The notes beneath the pieces are model-generated. The model saw nothing but the letters and a program-made list of their open reading frames with translations. It ran no database searches and was not told the DNA's origin. Made by a program: the position numbers and the translations under genes. DNA of 35,703 nt from Planctomycetia bacterium TMED53. Its GTDB lineage: Bacteria > Planctomycetota > UBA8108 > UBA1146. The stretch lies in contig NHDG01000120.1 of NCBI GenBank assembly GCA_002167285.1, positions 1-35,703 of the forward strand. Reading direction: 5' to 3'. Shown here piece by piece: positions 8,213 to 16,188 of this stretch (positions are counted from its first letter, which is position 1; every line of letters starts with the position of its first letter).

Positions 8213-8281
8213 AACAGCTTTGCGGTTAAGAAACTCCCCGGAAGTGGTTGGTGGATTGCGGGATATGTCGGATTTTGTACG

Positions 8282-8734
8282 ATGATGTTGCTCTTCATAC
8301 TTGCAGGCGGCACGTCTAAGAATCCTACCAATTTTATGATGGCGACTGCTTTCGCAGCGGCCTTGTTTTTGTTCCGCTACATCTACTATGTCTTCGAAAT
8401 TCTGAATCGACATGGCGGCTCACCAAACGCCATCCTTGCAATTGTTCTTTGTTGGATTCCATATCTCAATTATCTGTGGATTCCGTTCTTGTTCTGGGCC
8501 TGGAAATCAGAATTCAACTCTCTCAATGCAAAAAATGAGTGGAGGCTTCCTGAGATGCCTACATGGGTCACCATCACAGCGATTGTACCTTTTGTAGTAG
8601 ATGTAATAGCAGAAGCGGGACCGCTAAGAGCTCACTTTCCCACTGTTGACCGCGTTGTGGCCCTGATCGTTCCCGTTACTTTGGGAATTTATGGCCATAT
8701 GTGCATTCGTCGCGCAACGATGATCGACTATTAA
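8282..8734 (+). CDS. integral membrane protein, unknown; possibly the 3' half of a split gene
   Basis: From ATG 8282 the protein has 150 residues and four or five membrane helices, with polar loops around NRHGGSP and KNEWRLPEMP. No family was recognised. The frame is open back to the TAA at 8210-8212, which is the stop of the preceding OB-fold gene. The 23 codons between encode a plausible cytoplasmic lead and the first half of helix one (KKLPGSGWWIAGYVGFCT), yet contain no ATG, GTG or TTG. Starting at 8282 therefore begins in the middle of a helix. Either translation really starts there, or a nonsense change split an OB-fold/membrane fusion. Confidence 0.55.
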   Translation: MMLLFILAGGTSKNPTNFMMATAFAAALFLFRYIYYVFEILNRHGGSPNAILAIVLCWIPYLNYLWIPFLFWAWKSEFNSLNAKNEWRLPEMPTWVTITAIVPFVVDVIAEAGPLRAHFPTVDRVVALIVPVTLGIYGHMCIRRATMIDY

Positions 8735-8735
8735 A

Positions 8736-8760
8736 CTCTACAAAGTTAGAGATGTGTTTT
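8736..8760 (+). terminator. weak stem-loop with T run between convergent genes
   Basis: CTCTA at 8736-8740 pairs with TAGAG at 8747-8751 around a 6-nt loop, and four T residues end at 8760. It lies immediately after the membrane-protein stop, in the 38-bp gap before the convergent MFS gene. The five-base stem makes it only a weak candidate. Confidence 0.3.
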
Positions 8761-8772
8761 GCTCGATCACCG

Positions 8773-10023
8773 TTACTTGTTGGCGCTTTTAAGGTGCGCA
8801 ACGAGGGGAAGTTGAACCAGCAAGGCAAATGAAACGCAAACTCCTGCGGCCACCAACAGGCTACTGAAGTAGCCTTTTTCATCAAAACTCCACCCCAACA
8901 GGGGCCCCAAAACCGCAAATCCAATTCGAACGCCGAGGCTTGAAAGAGAGTTTGCGGTCGCTCTCAACTCAGCAGGAACACGAGAATTGAGTGCGCCCTT
9001 CGTCACCACCTGCGTGAGACCACGACTGACGCTGAAGCTCAAACCGATGATGATTCCGCCGATCATGAATGCCAGCGAGGTGTCAGGCCCTTGATAAAAC
9101 AGTGCCATCCCGCCGTAACCGGTGATCGGTAATGCCGCGATGAAGAGCAGCACCGCCCTGGGCCCCCATCTCTTTTCCATGCCAGTGGCAAACCGCCCAG
9201 TCATACCCACCGTCAAATTATAGATCGCCCAAAGGATGCCGAACCAAACCAGGGGAACCTGCATCGATTTCCAATAGCCCTGAAAGGCCCAGACCGCCAT
9301 CAAAGTGGTCAATCCATAACAAACAAGAGAGAGGAAGGTCCAGCGCAGGATCGCTTCTGAGCGGAAGATCAGCTTTAGAAGACGACCAAAGTTCTCTCGA
9401 TGCCGATGCTCTAATTTCCGCCGTGGGGGTTCGACCAAAGTGATCGCCACCAACAAGGGGATCCAAGCCACCCATGCGTTGACCTGGGCCGGCCAAGTCA
9501 CTCCCCCCAAAACCAGCAGCCCACCCAACGGAGCAGCCACGGTTTCACCCACCTGCGACCACATCAACTTGCGGCCCAGCATGCTGCTATCTTCGGCATC
9601 TTCCCCAAGAGCTTCCTGGGTATCGTAGATCAGGGCGACGTCGCTACCGGAAAAGAAACTGTTCCCAAGGGCTGCCAGTAACTCAAAGACGACAAATCCC
9701 CAGAAATCCTCTGATTGGGCAAGAACCGTAAAAGCGGATCCATGGAAGACACCGGCAAGAATCAGTGAAACTCGACGCCCAAATAGATCGGCGAGATAAC
9801 CGGAGGGGACCTCTAACAGGACGACAGAGATGGCGAAGATCGCTTGCAGTTGGTAAATCTCCGCCATGCCCAGACCGTAGGATTCCATAAAGGGAACCAC
9901 CACTGGCATGACGATGAGAAACATCCAAAAGAAGTTGAGGATAAGAACTTTTGGACGATTCTTCTTCAGAAGTGCTAATTGGGAATCAGGGTCTGATCCT
10001 AGCTCATCCCGTCGCTGTTCCAC
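8773..10023 (-). CDS. major facilitator superfamily transporter
   Basis: The 416-residue protein starts at GTG 10023 behind AGGGG. About twelve hydrophobic segments are visible, in two halves separated by a charged central loop (EPPRRKLEHRHRENFGRL) near residue 205. The loop after helix two carries the MFS motif A variant GYLADLFGRR, and the helix-10/11 region has VPAELRATANSLSSLG, often seen in MFS exporters. The N-terminal 20 residues are hydrophilic. Substrate cannot be read from the sequence. It is the last gene of a minus-strand run behind PhoD and two exported proteins, with a 95-bp gap that may allow separate transcription. Confidence 0.9.
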   Translation of the reverse strand: MEQRRDELGSDPDSQLALLKKNRPKVLILNFFWMFLIVMPVVVPFMESYGLGMAEIYQLQAIFAISVVLLEVPSGYLADLFGRRVSLILAGVFHGSAFTVLAQSEDFWGFVVFELLAALGNSFFSGSDVALIYDTQEALGEDAEDSSMLGRKLMWSQVGETVAAPLGGLLVLGGVTWPAQVNAWVAWIPLLVAITLVEPPRRKLEHRHRENFGRLLKLIFRSEAILRWTFLSLVCYGLTTLMAVWAFQGYWKSMQVPLVWFGILWAIYNLTVGMTGRFATGMEKRWGPRAVLLFIAALPITGYGGMALFYQGPDTSLAFMIGGIIIGLSFSVSRGLTQVVTKGALNSRVPAELRATANSLSSLGVRIGFAVLGPLLGWSFDEKGYFSSLLVAAGVCVSFALLVQLPLVAHLKSANK

Positions 10024-10118
10024 GGCTACCCCTGCTCATTTCACCCTGCCTGAAGAAGAAGCAAGGATATCCGATTCAGAGGCAACCGTGATCAAAATCA
10101 GCGTCGAGTTTCACTTGG

Positions 10119-10922
10119 CTATTGACCGCCAGAATCAACTTTCGCAGTTGCTGGGATCGGATCAAACTCGGGAAGCTGCTTACGAACCCAATCGAGATTC
10201 AAACGACCGGTGATACGAATCTCATCGACGACCCCAGAAACGCCGCCACTCCAAACAAGACCCACCTGGCCAGCAGACAAATCTTTGAGCAACTTGCGTG
10301 AAGAGGTCGATTCCCTGGAGGAACCCATCTGCCTTGTGGTGAAAGTGCCGTTTTTCATTTGGAACCCGAAACGCGATCGTTCTTCGTGAACCAGAGGGGC
10401 TGCTTTACCTTGTTTCCCAGAAGCCTTCACTCCTGAAAGACGGACCAACTGCGTTCCAAGGTTGCTGCCAACCCTTCGACGATTCTTCTTCGACCATGCA
10501 TAGGTGGCAGCCACCAGATCCTTGCGACTTGGATTGCCGGTAGTGAAAGAAACGAAATCGACATCCATGATGACACTTGGCTCCCAAACCGCTTCGTGAA
10601 ACCACTCACCTTTGTCGGCAATCACGACCCCTTCATGGTAAAGGCGACTGTATCCCCAACGGTGATCGGCCCACTTGATTTTGGCATTGGGTGCAAAGGA
10701 AACCGGAGGAAAGAAGTTATCTGCTTTCTCCGGCTCATCTGAATCGAACTTATAAATGAGGGTCACCACACCTTCTGGGGTGACGCTTTCCTCATCAGCT
10801 AAAAACAACTCTAGAAGTTGTTCTTTTTGGTCTTTGTTCAGGTTCCAGGGAACCGGCTCCTTATCTGAGTTCGAAACCGTTGAAATTCCCACCATCAGAA
10901 CCAGTGTCATCACCGGATTCAT
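10119..10922 (-). CDS. exported protein of unknown function, paralog of the gene at 11095-11946
   Basis: The 267-residue protein has a short hydrophobic N-terminus (residues about 4-15) and a start behind AGGAAGAGG. It begins with a helical stretch (K-D-Q-K-E-Q-L-L-E-L-F) followed by alternating strands. Conserved with its neighbour are VTPEGVV/VSPAGVL, ADKGEWFHEAV/ADKGQWFHQAV, AWSKK, RRVGSNLG, FGFQMKNGTF/FGYQIKNGTF, SAGQVGLVWSG/DSGQVGCVWSG and the end LNLDWV/LDLDWV. The pattern suggests a jelly-roll (LamG- or DUF1080-like) fold, by analogy with planctomycete secreted proteins. That is inference and no catalytic residues were identified. Probably co-transcribed with its paralog and PhoD. Confidence 0.75.
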   Translation of the reverse strand: MNPVMTLVLMVGISTVSNSDKEPVPWNLNKDQKEQLLELFLADEESVTPEGVVTLIYKFDSDEPEKADNFFPPVSFAPNAKIKWADHRWGYSRLYHEGVVIADKGEWFHEAVWEPSVIMDVDFVSFTTGNPSRKDLVAATYAWSKKNRRRVGSNLGTQLVRLSGVKASGKQGKAAPLVHEERSRFGFQMKNGTFTTRQMGSSRESTSSRKLLKDLSAGQVGLVWSGGVSGVVDEIRITGRLNLDWVRKQLPEFDPIPATAKVDSGGQ

Positions 10923-11094
10923 GATCCTCTTCCTTTCCGCGCCCTGATCGGGCTGCAGGTCACAAAAGAGGAATCCGGTTTTTTCCCGAAATGAGACCGC
11001 CGACCTCCTCTGGGAAGACGGAACGTCACTGAAAATGAAAACGATCCCTGAAGAACGCGTTTCTATAAAAAAGGATGCTGAAGAGTGATATGCC

Positions 11095-11946
11095 CTATTT
11101 TGAATCAGTCGCTTTGCGGTATTCCTTCAGTCTCTCAGCAACGGAAGGAATTTTACGACCCACCCAATCGAGGTCCAGTTTTCCGCGAATGGAGATCGAT
11201 CCGACACACATACTGATCTTGCCACTCCATACACAACCGACCTGGCCACTGTCCAGGTTCTTTAGAAACTTGCTACTCTTCGTCTCCGTTACTGCGCGGC
11301 CCGAAGAGAGAACTTCAAAGGTGCCATTCTTGATTTGGTAACCGAAATGATGCGGCTCCTGGAAAACGATGGCGGGCGCTGGCCCGACCGCCCCTGCCGC
11401 CTTGATACCACTGATTCGCATCAACTGAGAACCGAGGTTGGAGCCGACCCTGCGCGACAACTTTTTGGACCAAGCAAATACCGCACAAAAGAAATCTTTC
11501 CTCTGCCCGCCAACCAGGGATCGAGCCTCCATGTCGAGTCGAACATCGGGCTCGAAGACCGCTTGATGAAACCACTGCCCTTTATCAGCAAAATAAATCG
11601 CATTACCGAAGCCTGCCCTGGAAGCTTCGCGGGCGCGGCTCCAACGCACTGACTGGCCCACCTTGCCAAAAACGCTAGTCGGCACGGGCAACCAATCATC
11701 ACCGAGAGCTTCGTCGTCTTTGGTGAAGTCGTAGCTCACCTCCAAAACCCCCGCAGGGCTGACCTTTTCAGTACTAGCGTTGAAGAGATCCAAAATTTGC
11801 TCTCGTTCATCAGCAGTCAGCTCAAAGGGTTTGACGGCGGTCTTATCGTCTTCCTTCTGCTTACCATCCTCCTGGCCAAAGAGATTCGGCGAATGGAGAC
11901 TGAGCAAGGCACAAAAGCATGTAGCAAAAAGCAGATGGATTCTCAT
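11095..11946 (-). CDS. exported protein of unknown function, paralog of the gene at 10119-10922
   Basis: Start at ATG 11946: GGAGGAA sits 6 nt upstream, and the longer frame from TTG 11961 begins inside that ribosome site. The 283-residue product has a classic signal peptide (MRIHLLFATCFCALLSL, cleavage near LFGQED), then a charged linker. The domain it shares with its downstream paralog has the same order of motifs: LTADEREQILDLF, VSPAGVLEVSYDF, ADKGQWFHQAVFEP, AWSKK, RRVGSNLGSQLMRISG, YQIKNGTF, SGQVGCVWSG, RGKLDLDWV. The two genes are tandem duplicates that have diverged considerably. The fold may be a concanavalin-like beta sandwich (inference). No function is assigned. Confidence 0.78.
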   Translation of the reverse strand: MRIHLLFATCFCALLSLHSPNLFGQEDGKQKEDDKTAVKPFELTADEREQILDLFNASTEKVSPAGVLEVSYDFTKDDEALGDDWLPVPTSVFGKVGQSVRWSRAREASRAGFGNAIYFADKGQWFHQAVFEPDVRLDMEARSLVGGQRKDFFCAVFAWSKKLSRRVGSNLGSQLMRISGIKAAGAVGPAPAIVFQEPHHFGYQIKNGTFEVLSSGRAVTETKSSKFLKNLDSGQVGCVWSGKISMCVGSISIRGKLDLDWVGRKIPSVAERLKEYRKATDSK

Positions 11947-11952
11947 CGTCAC

Positions 11953-11959
11953 TTCCTCC
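11953..11959 (-). promoter_or_regulatory. ribosome binding site that sets the start of the 11095-11946 gene
   Basis: GGAGGAA on the minus strand lies 6 nt before ATG 11946. It overlaps the TTG/GAG codons of the longer alternative frame, ruling that frame out. Confidence 0.7.
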
Positions 11960-12050
11960 AAAGATTTCCGTCATTGGATCATGTAGCGATGGGAATGATA
12001 ACAAACAGGGGTCCTGGTAACACCAAAGGAATTACTTCAACAAACCGAAA

Positions 12051-14822
12051 TCAGCGAATTTCGACGACTTCACCCCAAGCTTCACGCCCATCCGTGAACA
12101 GGAGCTGAACCTGATAAGAACCTGGTTGATGAACAGGAGGATTCCACGACTCCCCCTTCTTCAATCGATAGGCGCTGACCAAGACCTTCTTTTCATCGGC
12201 GGGTCCCACCCGCCAGATATGCGCGATCGGTAAATCGTCGCCACTCTCAACGTTTGGCAACAAGGCATGAGGCTTGCGGCCATCGAGAGATCTTTGATCC
12301 ACTGTGATCGGCCACCCTGGATATTGCTCGGCATCAGCTTTGCCTGGTGTACTAAATCGAGGCCAACATTCGAAGGTCGCGGTTCTCTTGTTGAGATCGA
12401 CATGAACCAGTCCCCAGCCCGGCCCCCGATCGTGTAACCGTTCAGGCTCATGACCTGTGCGGCTTGGGTTTCCTACCGCAAGAACCGTCATCGCATTGCC
12501 AAATCCATCGCGAAAATCTCCGGTGCCACGCAAAGGACTCACCGGCTTACCGCCACCGGCAACCGATGGAAACCAACGACGGGGCCAAGTGTTCGCTACC
12601 GCTGGCCCAGCAAAGACAACTCCAGCATCGCGAAAATTCTCGACGCCATAACGCACGCAAGAAGCCAGGTGCTGATCGCCAGCGAGGTGAAATGCACGAG
12701 CATCTCTCAACAAGCTAACAGCCCTGTTTCGCGCACTCTGAGGCCAACCCCCTGAATCACAATCCGCTACAGGTGCTTCTCCTTCGGGCCACCCCCCCGG
12801 TTTTGGAATCGGCAATCCGGGGATCACTGCCCCGGTTTTGCCCGGGGGTAAAGTTGCGACATTGACAAATGGAGTCTGCGAAAGCAGAACCTTCCACCGG
12901 GCCCCGCGACTCCAGTCCAAAGACCAATTGGCGAGAAACTTCTCCTGAGCACTCCCCAGCAGATCGAGACCAGGTGCATCCGCATCTTTCACGGGATCAA
13001 ACTCCGGGTTACGGAACCAGCCGTTTACGACATCCCCCTCCGGCAAAGAAGGGCGCGGGGCACTTTTGAATTGGCGATCAGAGATCACGGCCATCGATAA
13101 GCCGGCGTATTCGACGCGTGTCGTATAAACACTGTAACCCTCACCGATGGGCCCTTCGATGCATGGGGCAGGAAGGTGGGATGTCTGCGTCAGATGGATG
13201 GCATTCACTTCCCGGGGGGCCAACTTGTAGCCCCCTGAATCCTGCGCGGTCATCCCCTTCTCTCGGCGAGCGCGTTTACCGCCCGCCCCCCAGATGTTGC
13301 CGTGGTAAACATCGTGATCGTCAGGAACCTGAATCGTCGGTCGAGATCGGGTGAGTTCACCAAAAGCCCGATACCAACGCAGGTACTTGGTGTGGTAGTC
13401 GAGAAGCATGCGGTCCGGAGGATTGACCTCCGCTCGGGTGATATCTCCTTCGTAGATCTGATCACCGGCGAAGAAGACTAGATCAGGATCTTGAGAAAGT
13501 AAACCGCGGGCCACATCTTCGTGGGGATACCAAATCGAGGAACTGTTCCACGCTAACTTCCCAGTAAAATTTTTGACGCAGGAGATGAGCCCGATGCGAA
13601 CCGGTCGGCCATCCAGTTCCGGTTCAGCACGAACGATGCCGTTGTAAGAAAACTCTTTTTGACGACTTTCCGAATCACCAAGTAGCAGCTTGACGCGGAA
13701 AGCCAGGGTGCGATGGGCAGACCAACGAGGGACCCTGAATCGCAAGGTTTGCGATAGGGCTTCATAGGTTCCGGTCGTCAGGCGAGTCCAAGTAGGGCCC
13801 TTATCCCCATCTTCAGATTGAACTTCAAGCCACGCTTCACGCACCGCCGATGCCGCGACGGGGGCCAGCTGGGCGGTCAGGTTCCACTCGTGATATATCG
13901 AACTCGGATCTTCTGAAGAGGTTTCAGGATTTCTGGAGAGGCTGTATTGCAAACCAAAGATGGGGCCGAGTAGACGATTCCTGTGGTTTACCAATCCTAT
14001 GCCATTAGCCTCGAAGGAAGAGAAGCTCCAACCTCCACGCCGATTCTTGTCACCCAAGTGGCTCACAAGACCAAAAGAACCATCGATCTGCTGAGCCGTA
14101 AGATTTTTTAGGACAGAACGGCTGACTTCTTCACCCTGCTGATTTGCTGAGATCAGGGTGACCGTCCATAACTTCAAATCATCTTGGGGAAGGAGATCCA
14201 AGGTCAGCTTCCACACGCCGGGACTGAGACCCGTATCTTGCTTTTCATTCGCCTGAACCGTGTGCACCTGATCCGGAAATTTCTCAGCCATCCCTTCTTT
14301 GAGAGGGCCGCTCACAGACCATGATCCCCCACCACCACCGGTGGAAAAATCACGGAAGTAAACCCGGCCTCGGGCATCCACCGTCGCCAAGATCCCACCG
14401 TCTTCAGCGGGCTTATCATGAACGATGGAGCGAATGCGATGATCGACCTCAGGGCCGCCGATACCAAAGATCAAACCCGCGAAGGATCCAGCGTGAAGGC
14501 TACTCTCTTCGAGTGAACTCTGATCTCCCGGTCGATGGACCTCGACAGAGAATGAAATCGGCCCCCCTTGTGGCTGAACCTCATCCGGTAACCAGATAGC
14601 GGTACGGATCGGGTCCTTGAGCTGACTGTTCATGCACTCAATTTTCCCGTCCTTCAACGCCCAATCCTGAAAGCGGTTGGCATTCCATTGCCGTCCTAAC
14701 CAGGTTTGCGTAGGAACAACCGCTGATTCCATTCTGATTTCAGGAGCCTCTTCCGCCGATTGCAGAAGTGGGGATGGGAGATTGAGAGCCCCCGCCAGTA
14801 ACAGTATCGTTAAACAAGACAT
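12051..14822 (-). CDS. exported PhoD-family phosphatase with N-terminal jelly-roll domain
   Basis: From ATG 14822 (GGAGGA 6 nt upstream) the protein has 923 residues and a signal peptide (CLTILLLAGALNLPSP). PhoD enzymes hydrolyse phosphomono- or diesters in the periplasm using metal centres. Catalytic blocks are LISCVKN, DLVFFAGDQIYEG, QVPDDHDVYHGNIWG, VISDRQFK, the QTPFVN region and HLAGDQHLA. Before these, residues about 30-290 form an extra beta-rich domain (W-A-L-K-D-G-K-I-E-C, GLIFGIGG, WKLTLDLLP, GSFGLVSH, GGWSFSSFEANG) resembling LamG/DUF1080-type carbohydrate-associated domains. The C-terminal part (ITVDQRSLDGRKPHALL, then YQVQLLFTDG) is another sandwich-like segment. It heads a minus-strand cluster and is divergent from the VWA gene. 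Confidence 0.9.
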   Translation of the reverse strand: MSCLTILLLAGALNLPSPLLQSAEEAPEIRMESAVVPTQTWLGRQWNANRFQDWALKDGKIECMNSQLKDPIRTAIWLPDEVQPQGGPISFSVEVHRPGDQSSLEESSLHAGSFAGLIFGIGGPEVDHRIRSIVHDKPAEDGGILATVDARGRVYFRDFSTGGGGGSWSVSGPLKEGMAEKFPDQVHTVQANEKQDTGLSPGVWKLTLDLLPQDDLKLWTVTLISANQQGEEVSRSVLKNLTAQQIDGSFGLVSHLGDKNRRGGWSFSSFEANGIGLVNHRNRLLGPIFGLQYSLSRNPETSSEDPSSIYHEWNLTAQLAPVAASAVREAWLEVQSEDGDKGPTWTRLTTGTYEALSQTLRFRVPRWSAHRTLAFRVKLLLGDSESRQKEFSYNGIVRAEPELDGRPVRIGLISCVKNFTGKLAWNSSSIWYPHEDVARGLLSQDPDLVFFAGDQIYEGDITRAEVNPPDRMLLDYHTKYLRWYRAFGELTRSRPTIQVPDDHDVYHGNIWGAGGKRARREKGMTAQDSGGYKLAPREVNAIHLTQTSHLPAPCIEGPIGEGYSVYTTRVEYAGLSMAVISDRQFKSAPRPSLPEGDVVNGWFRNPEFDPVKDADAPGLDLLGSAQEKFLANWSLDWSRGARWKVLLSQTPFVNVATLPPGKTGAVIPGLPIPKPGGWPEGEAPVADCDSGGWPQSARNRAVSLLRDARAFHLAGDQHLASCVRYGVENFRDAGVVFAGPAVANTWPRRWFPSVAGGGKPVSPLRGTGDFRDGFGNAMTVLAVGNPSRTGHEPERLHDRGPGWGLVHVDLNKRTATFECWPRFSTPGKADAEQYPGWPITVDQRSLDGRKPHALLPNVESGDDLPIAHIWRVGPADEKKVLVSAYRLKKGESWNPPVHQPGSYQVQLLFTDGREAWGEVVEIR

Positions 14823-14828
14823 ATTCGC

Positions 14829-14834
14829 TCCTCC
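14829..14834 (-). promoter_or_regulatory. ribosome binding site that sets the PhoD start
   Basis: GGAGGA on the minus strand lies 6 nt before ATG 14822, inside the longer in-frame alternative that starts nine codons upstream. Confidence 0.7.
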
Positions 14835-14883
14835 CCGCCAGTCACCCATGCTACGGGGTTCCGCATCTCATGAAAGGTCTCGG

Positions 14884-16182
14884 ATGCTGACGACCGTCTT
14901 CTCGATTCTGATGTGTGTCTCTCCCATTCAGGAACTCTCCAATCTTGAGAAGGCCGTTGCGAGCGGTGACCCAAAATTAGTGGAGCAGGTGATCCAGGCG
15001 ATGGCCAAGGGGGCCAGTGCGATCGATATGGATCAGGTGATCAAACACGCCCTTCTCGCAGACAACCCCGCCATCGAGAACGCGGCGCTTCGAGGCCTCG
15101 CTAAGCTGACACCTGGACCAGGCCTTACCTGGCTGTGTACCCAGGCAAAACAACACCCCCAGAAGCAGGTTCGTGATCTTTTGATCCGATATCTCGGATC
15201 TCGCAAAGATGTCGAGAGCTTCAGAGCGGTTCTCCAGGGCCTCTACGATCAGGAAGACAGTGTCGCCCTTGGAGCCATCAAAACTCTTCTCGAAAAAGAA
15301 CACCGGGGTGCCATTCCACATCTAATCAGAGCACTTCAGTACCAGGAGGATCGGGATCGAGATCTGTGTCTCGTGGCAGAGCAATTGCGCAACATCCTCG
15401 GTGAGTTGACCGGTGCGGATCTCTTCGCTGCTTCCGAATGGGACACCTTGTGGAAGAGCAACCGCAAGGAACTCGAGCAGAACAAAAAGTTAGATCCTGC
15501 GAAGATCGTATTGAAGGGAACCGGAGTCAAAATCGAACCGGTCAACTTCTTCGGTCAGGAATTGGTCAGTCAGAAGATCGTCTTCGTCCTCGACACCAGC
15601 ATATCTATGCAAGAAAAGGACCCTAAGCCGGAAAGCAGTGACGACCATCAAAAAGGCGGAAAGGGTGAAGGCACCTCCGTTGGTGGCAATGCGCGCAAGC
15701 GTCGCGGAGGCAGCTCTGACGAACTTCCCGATTCCCGGATGAGGCTCAGAAGAGTTCAGAAGGAACTCAAGAGAATGGTCCGTGAGTTGCCGAAAGACTT
15801 CCACTTCTGCCTCATCTCATTCGATGAAGACGTGGAGAAGATGAGTGATTTCCTCATCAAGGCGTTGCCAGATCAAAAGCGTCGAGCCATCAAATTCATC
15901 GAGCGATTTGATCCTGAAGGGTTCACCTCCACTGATCTGGCGCTGGATGCCGCATTCAACATCAAGGGAGTAAGAACCATCGTGCTCCTCTCCGACGGAA
16001 TGCCTTACCGTGCCAAGGATCCCATCGATGGAGCTGCCCTTTTGGAACACCTCGACACCATCAATCGATTTGAGCATATCCCGATTCACACCATCGGATT
16101 CAGGGCGACCGCTGGCTCCGCTTCCACATTCTTGCAGGAGTTGTCTCGAAGATCTGGTGGCAAATACACCGAGATTCCCTAA
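14884..16182 (+). CDS. HEAT-repeat and von Willebrand factor A domain protein
   Basis: ATG 14884 gives 432 residues with a short hydrophobic N-terminus (MLTTVFSILMCVSP) that may act as a signal. Longer in-frame starts would run back into the divergent PhoD gene. Residues about 15-190 are helical HEAT-like repeats (PAIENAALRGLAKL, KQVRDLLIRYLG, VALGAIKTLLEKE, GAIPHLIRAL). The VWA domain follows, with the MIDAS motif D237-T-S-I-S, then TSTDLALDAA and VLLSDGMP supplying further metal-site residues. About 45 residues of basic, glycine- and serine-rich sequence are inserted straight after the MIDAS strand. Such proteins usually mediate protein contacts on the cell surface or in the periplasm. The stop lies 6 bp from the convergent ABC-F stop. 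Confidence 0.82.
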   Translation: MLTTVFSILMCVSPIQELSNLEKAVASGDPKLVEQVIQAMAKGASAIDMDQVIKHALLADNPAIENAALRGLAKLTPGPGLTWLCTQAKQHPQKQVRDLLIRYLGSRKDVESFRAVLQGLYDQEDSVALGAIKTLLEKEHRGAIPHLIRALQYQEDRDRDLCLVAEQLRNILGELTGADLFAASEWDTLWKSNRKELEQNKKLDPAKIVLKGTGVKIEPVNFFGQELVSQKIVFVLDTSISMQEKDPKPESSDDHQKGGKGEGTSVGGNARKRRGGSSDELPDSRMRLRRVQKELKRMVRELPKDFHFCLISFDEDVEKMSDFLIKALPDQKRRAIKFIERFDPEGFTSTDLALDAAFNIKGVRTIVLLSDGMPYRAKDPIDGAALLEHLDTINRFEHIPIHTIGFRATAGSASTFLQELSRRSGGKYTEIP

Positions 16183-16188
16183 GCAAGG

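Noticed and set aside
13250-13465. Short frames antisense to PhoD and the other large minus-strand genes
   Set aside because: They lie fully within strongly supported coding regions and show no family motifs.
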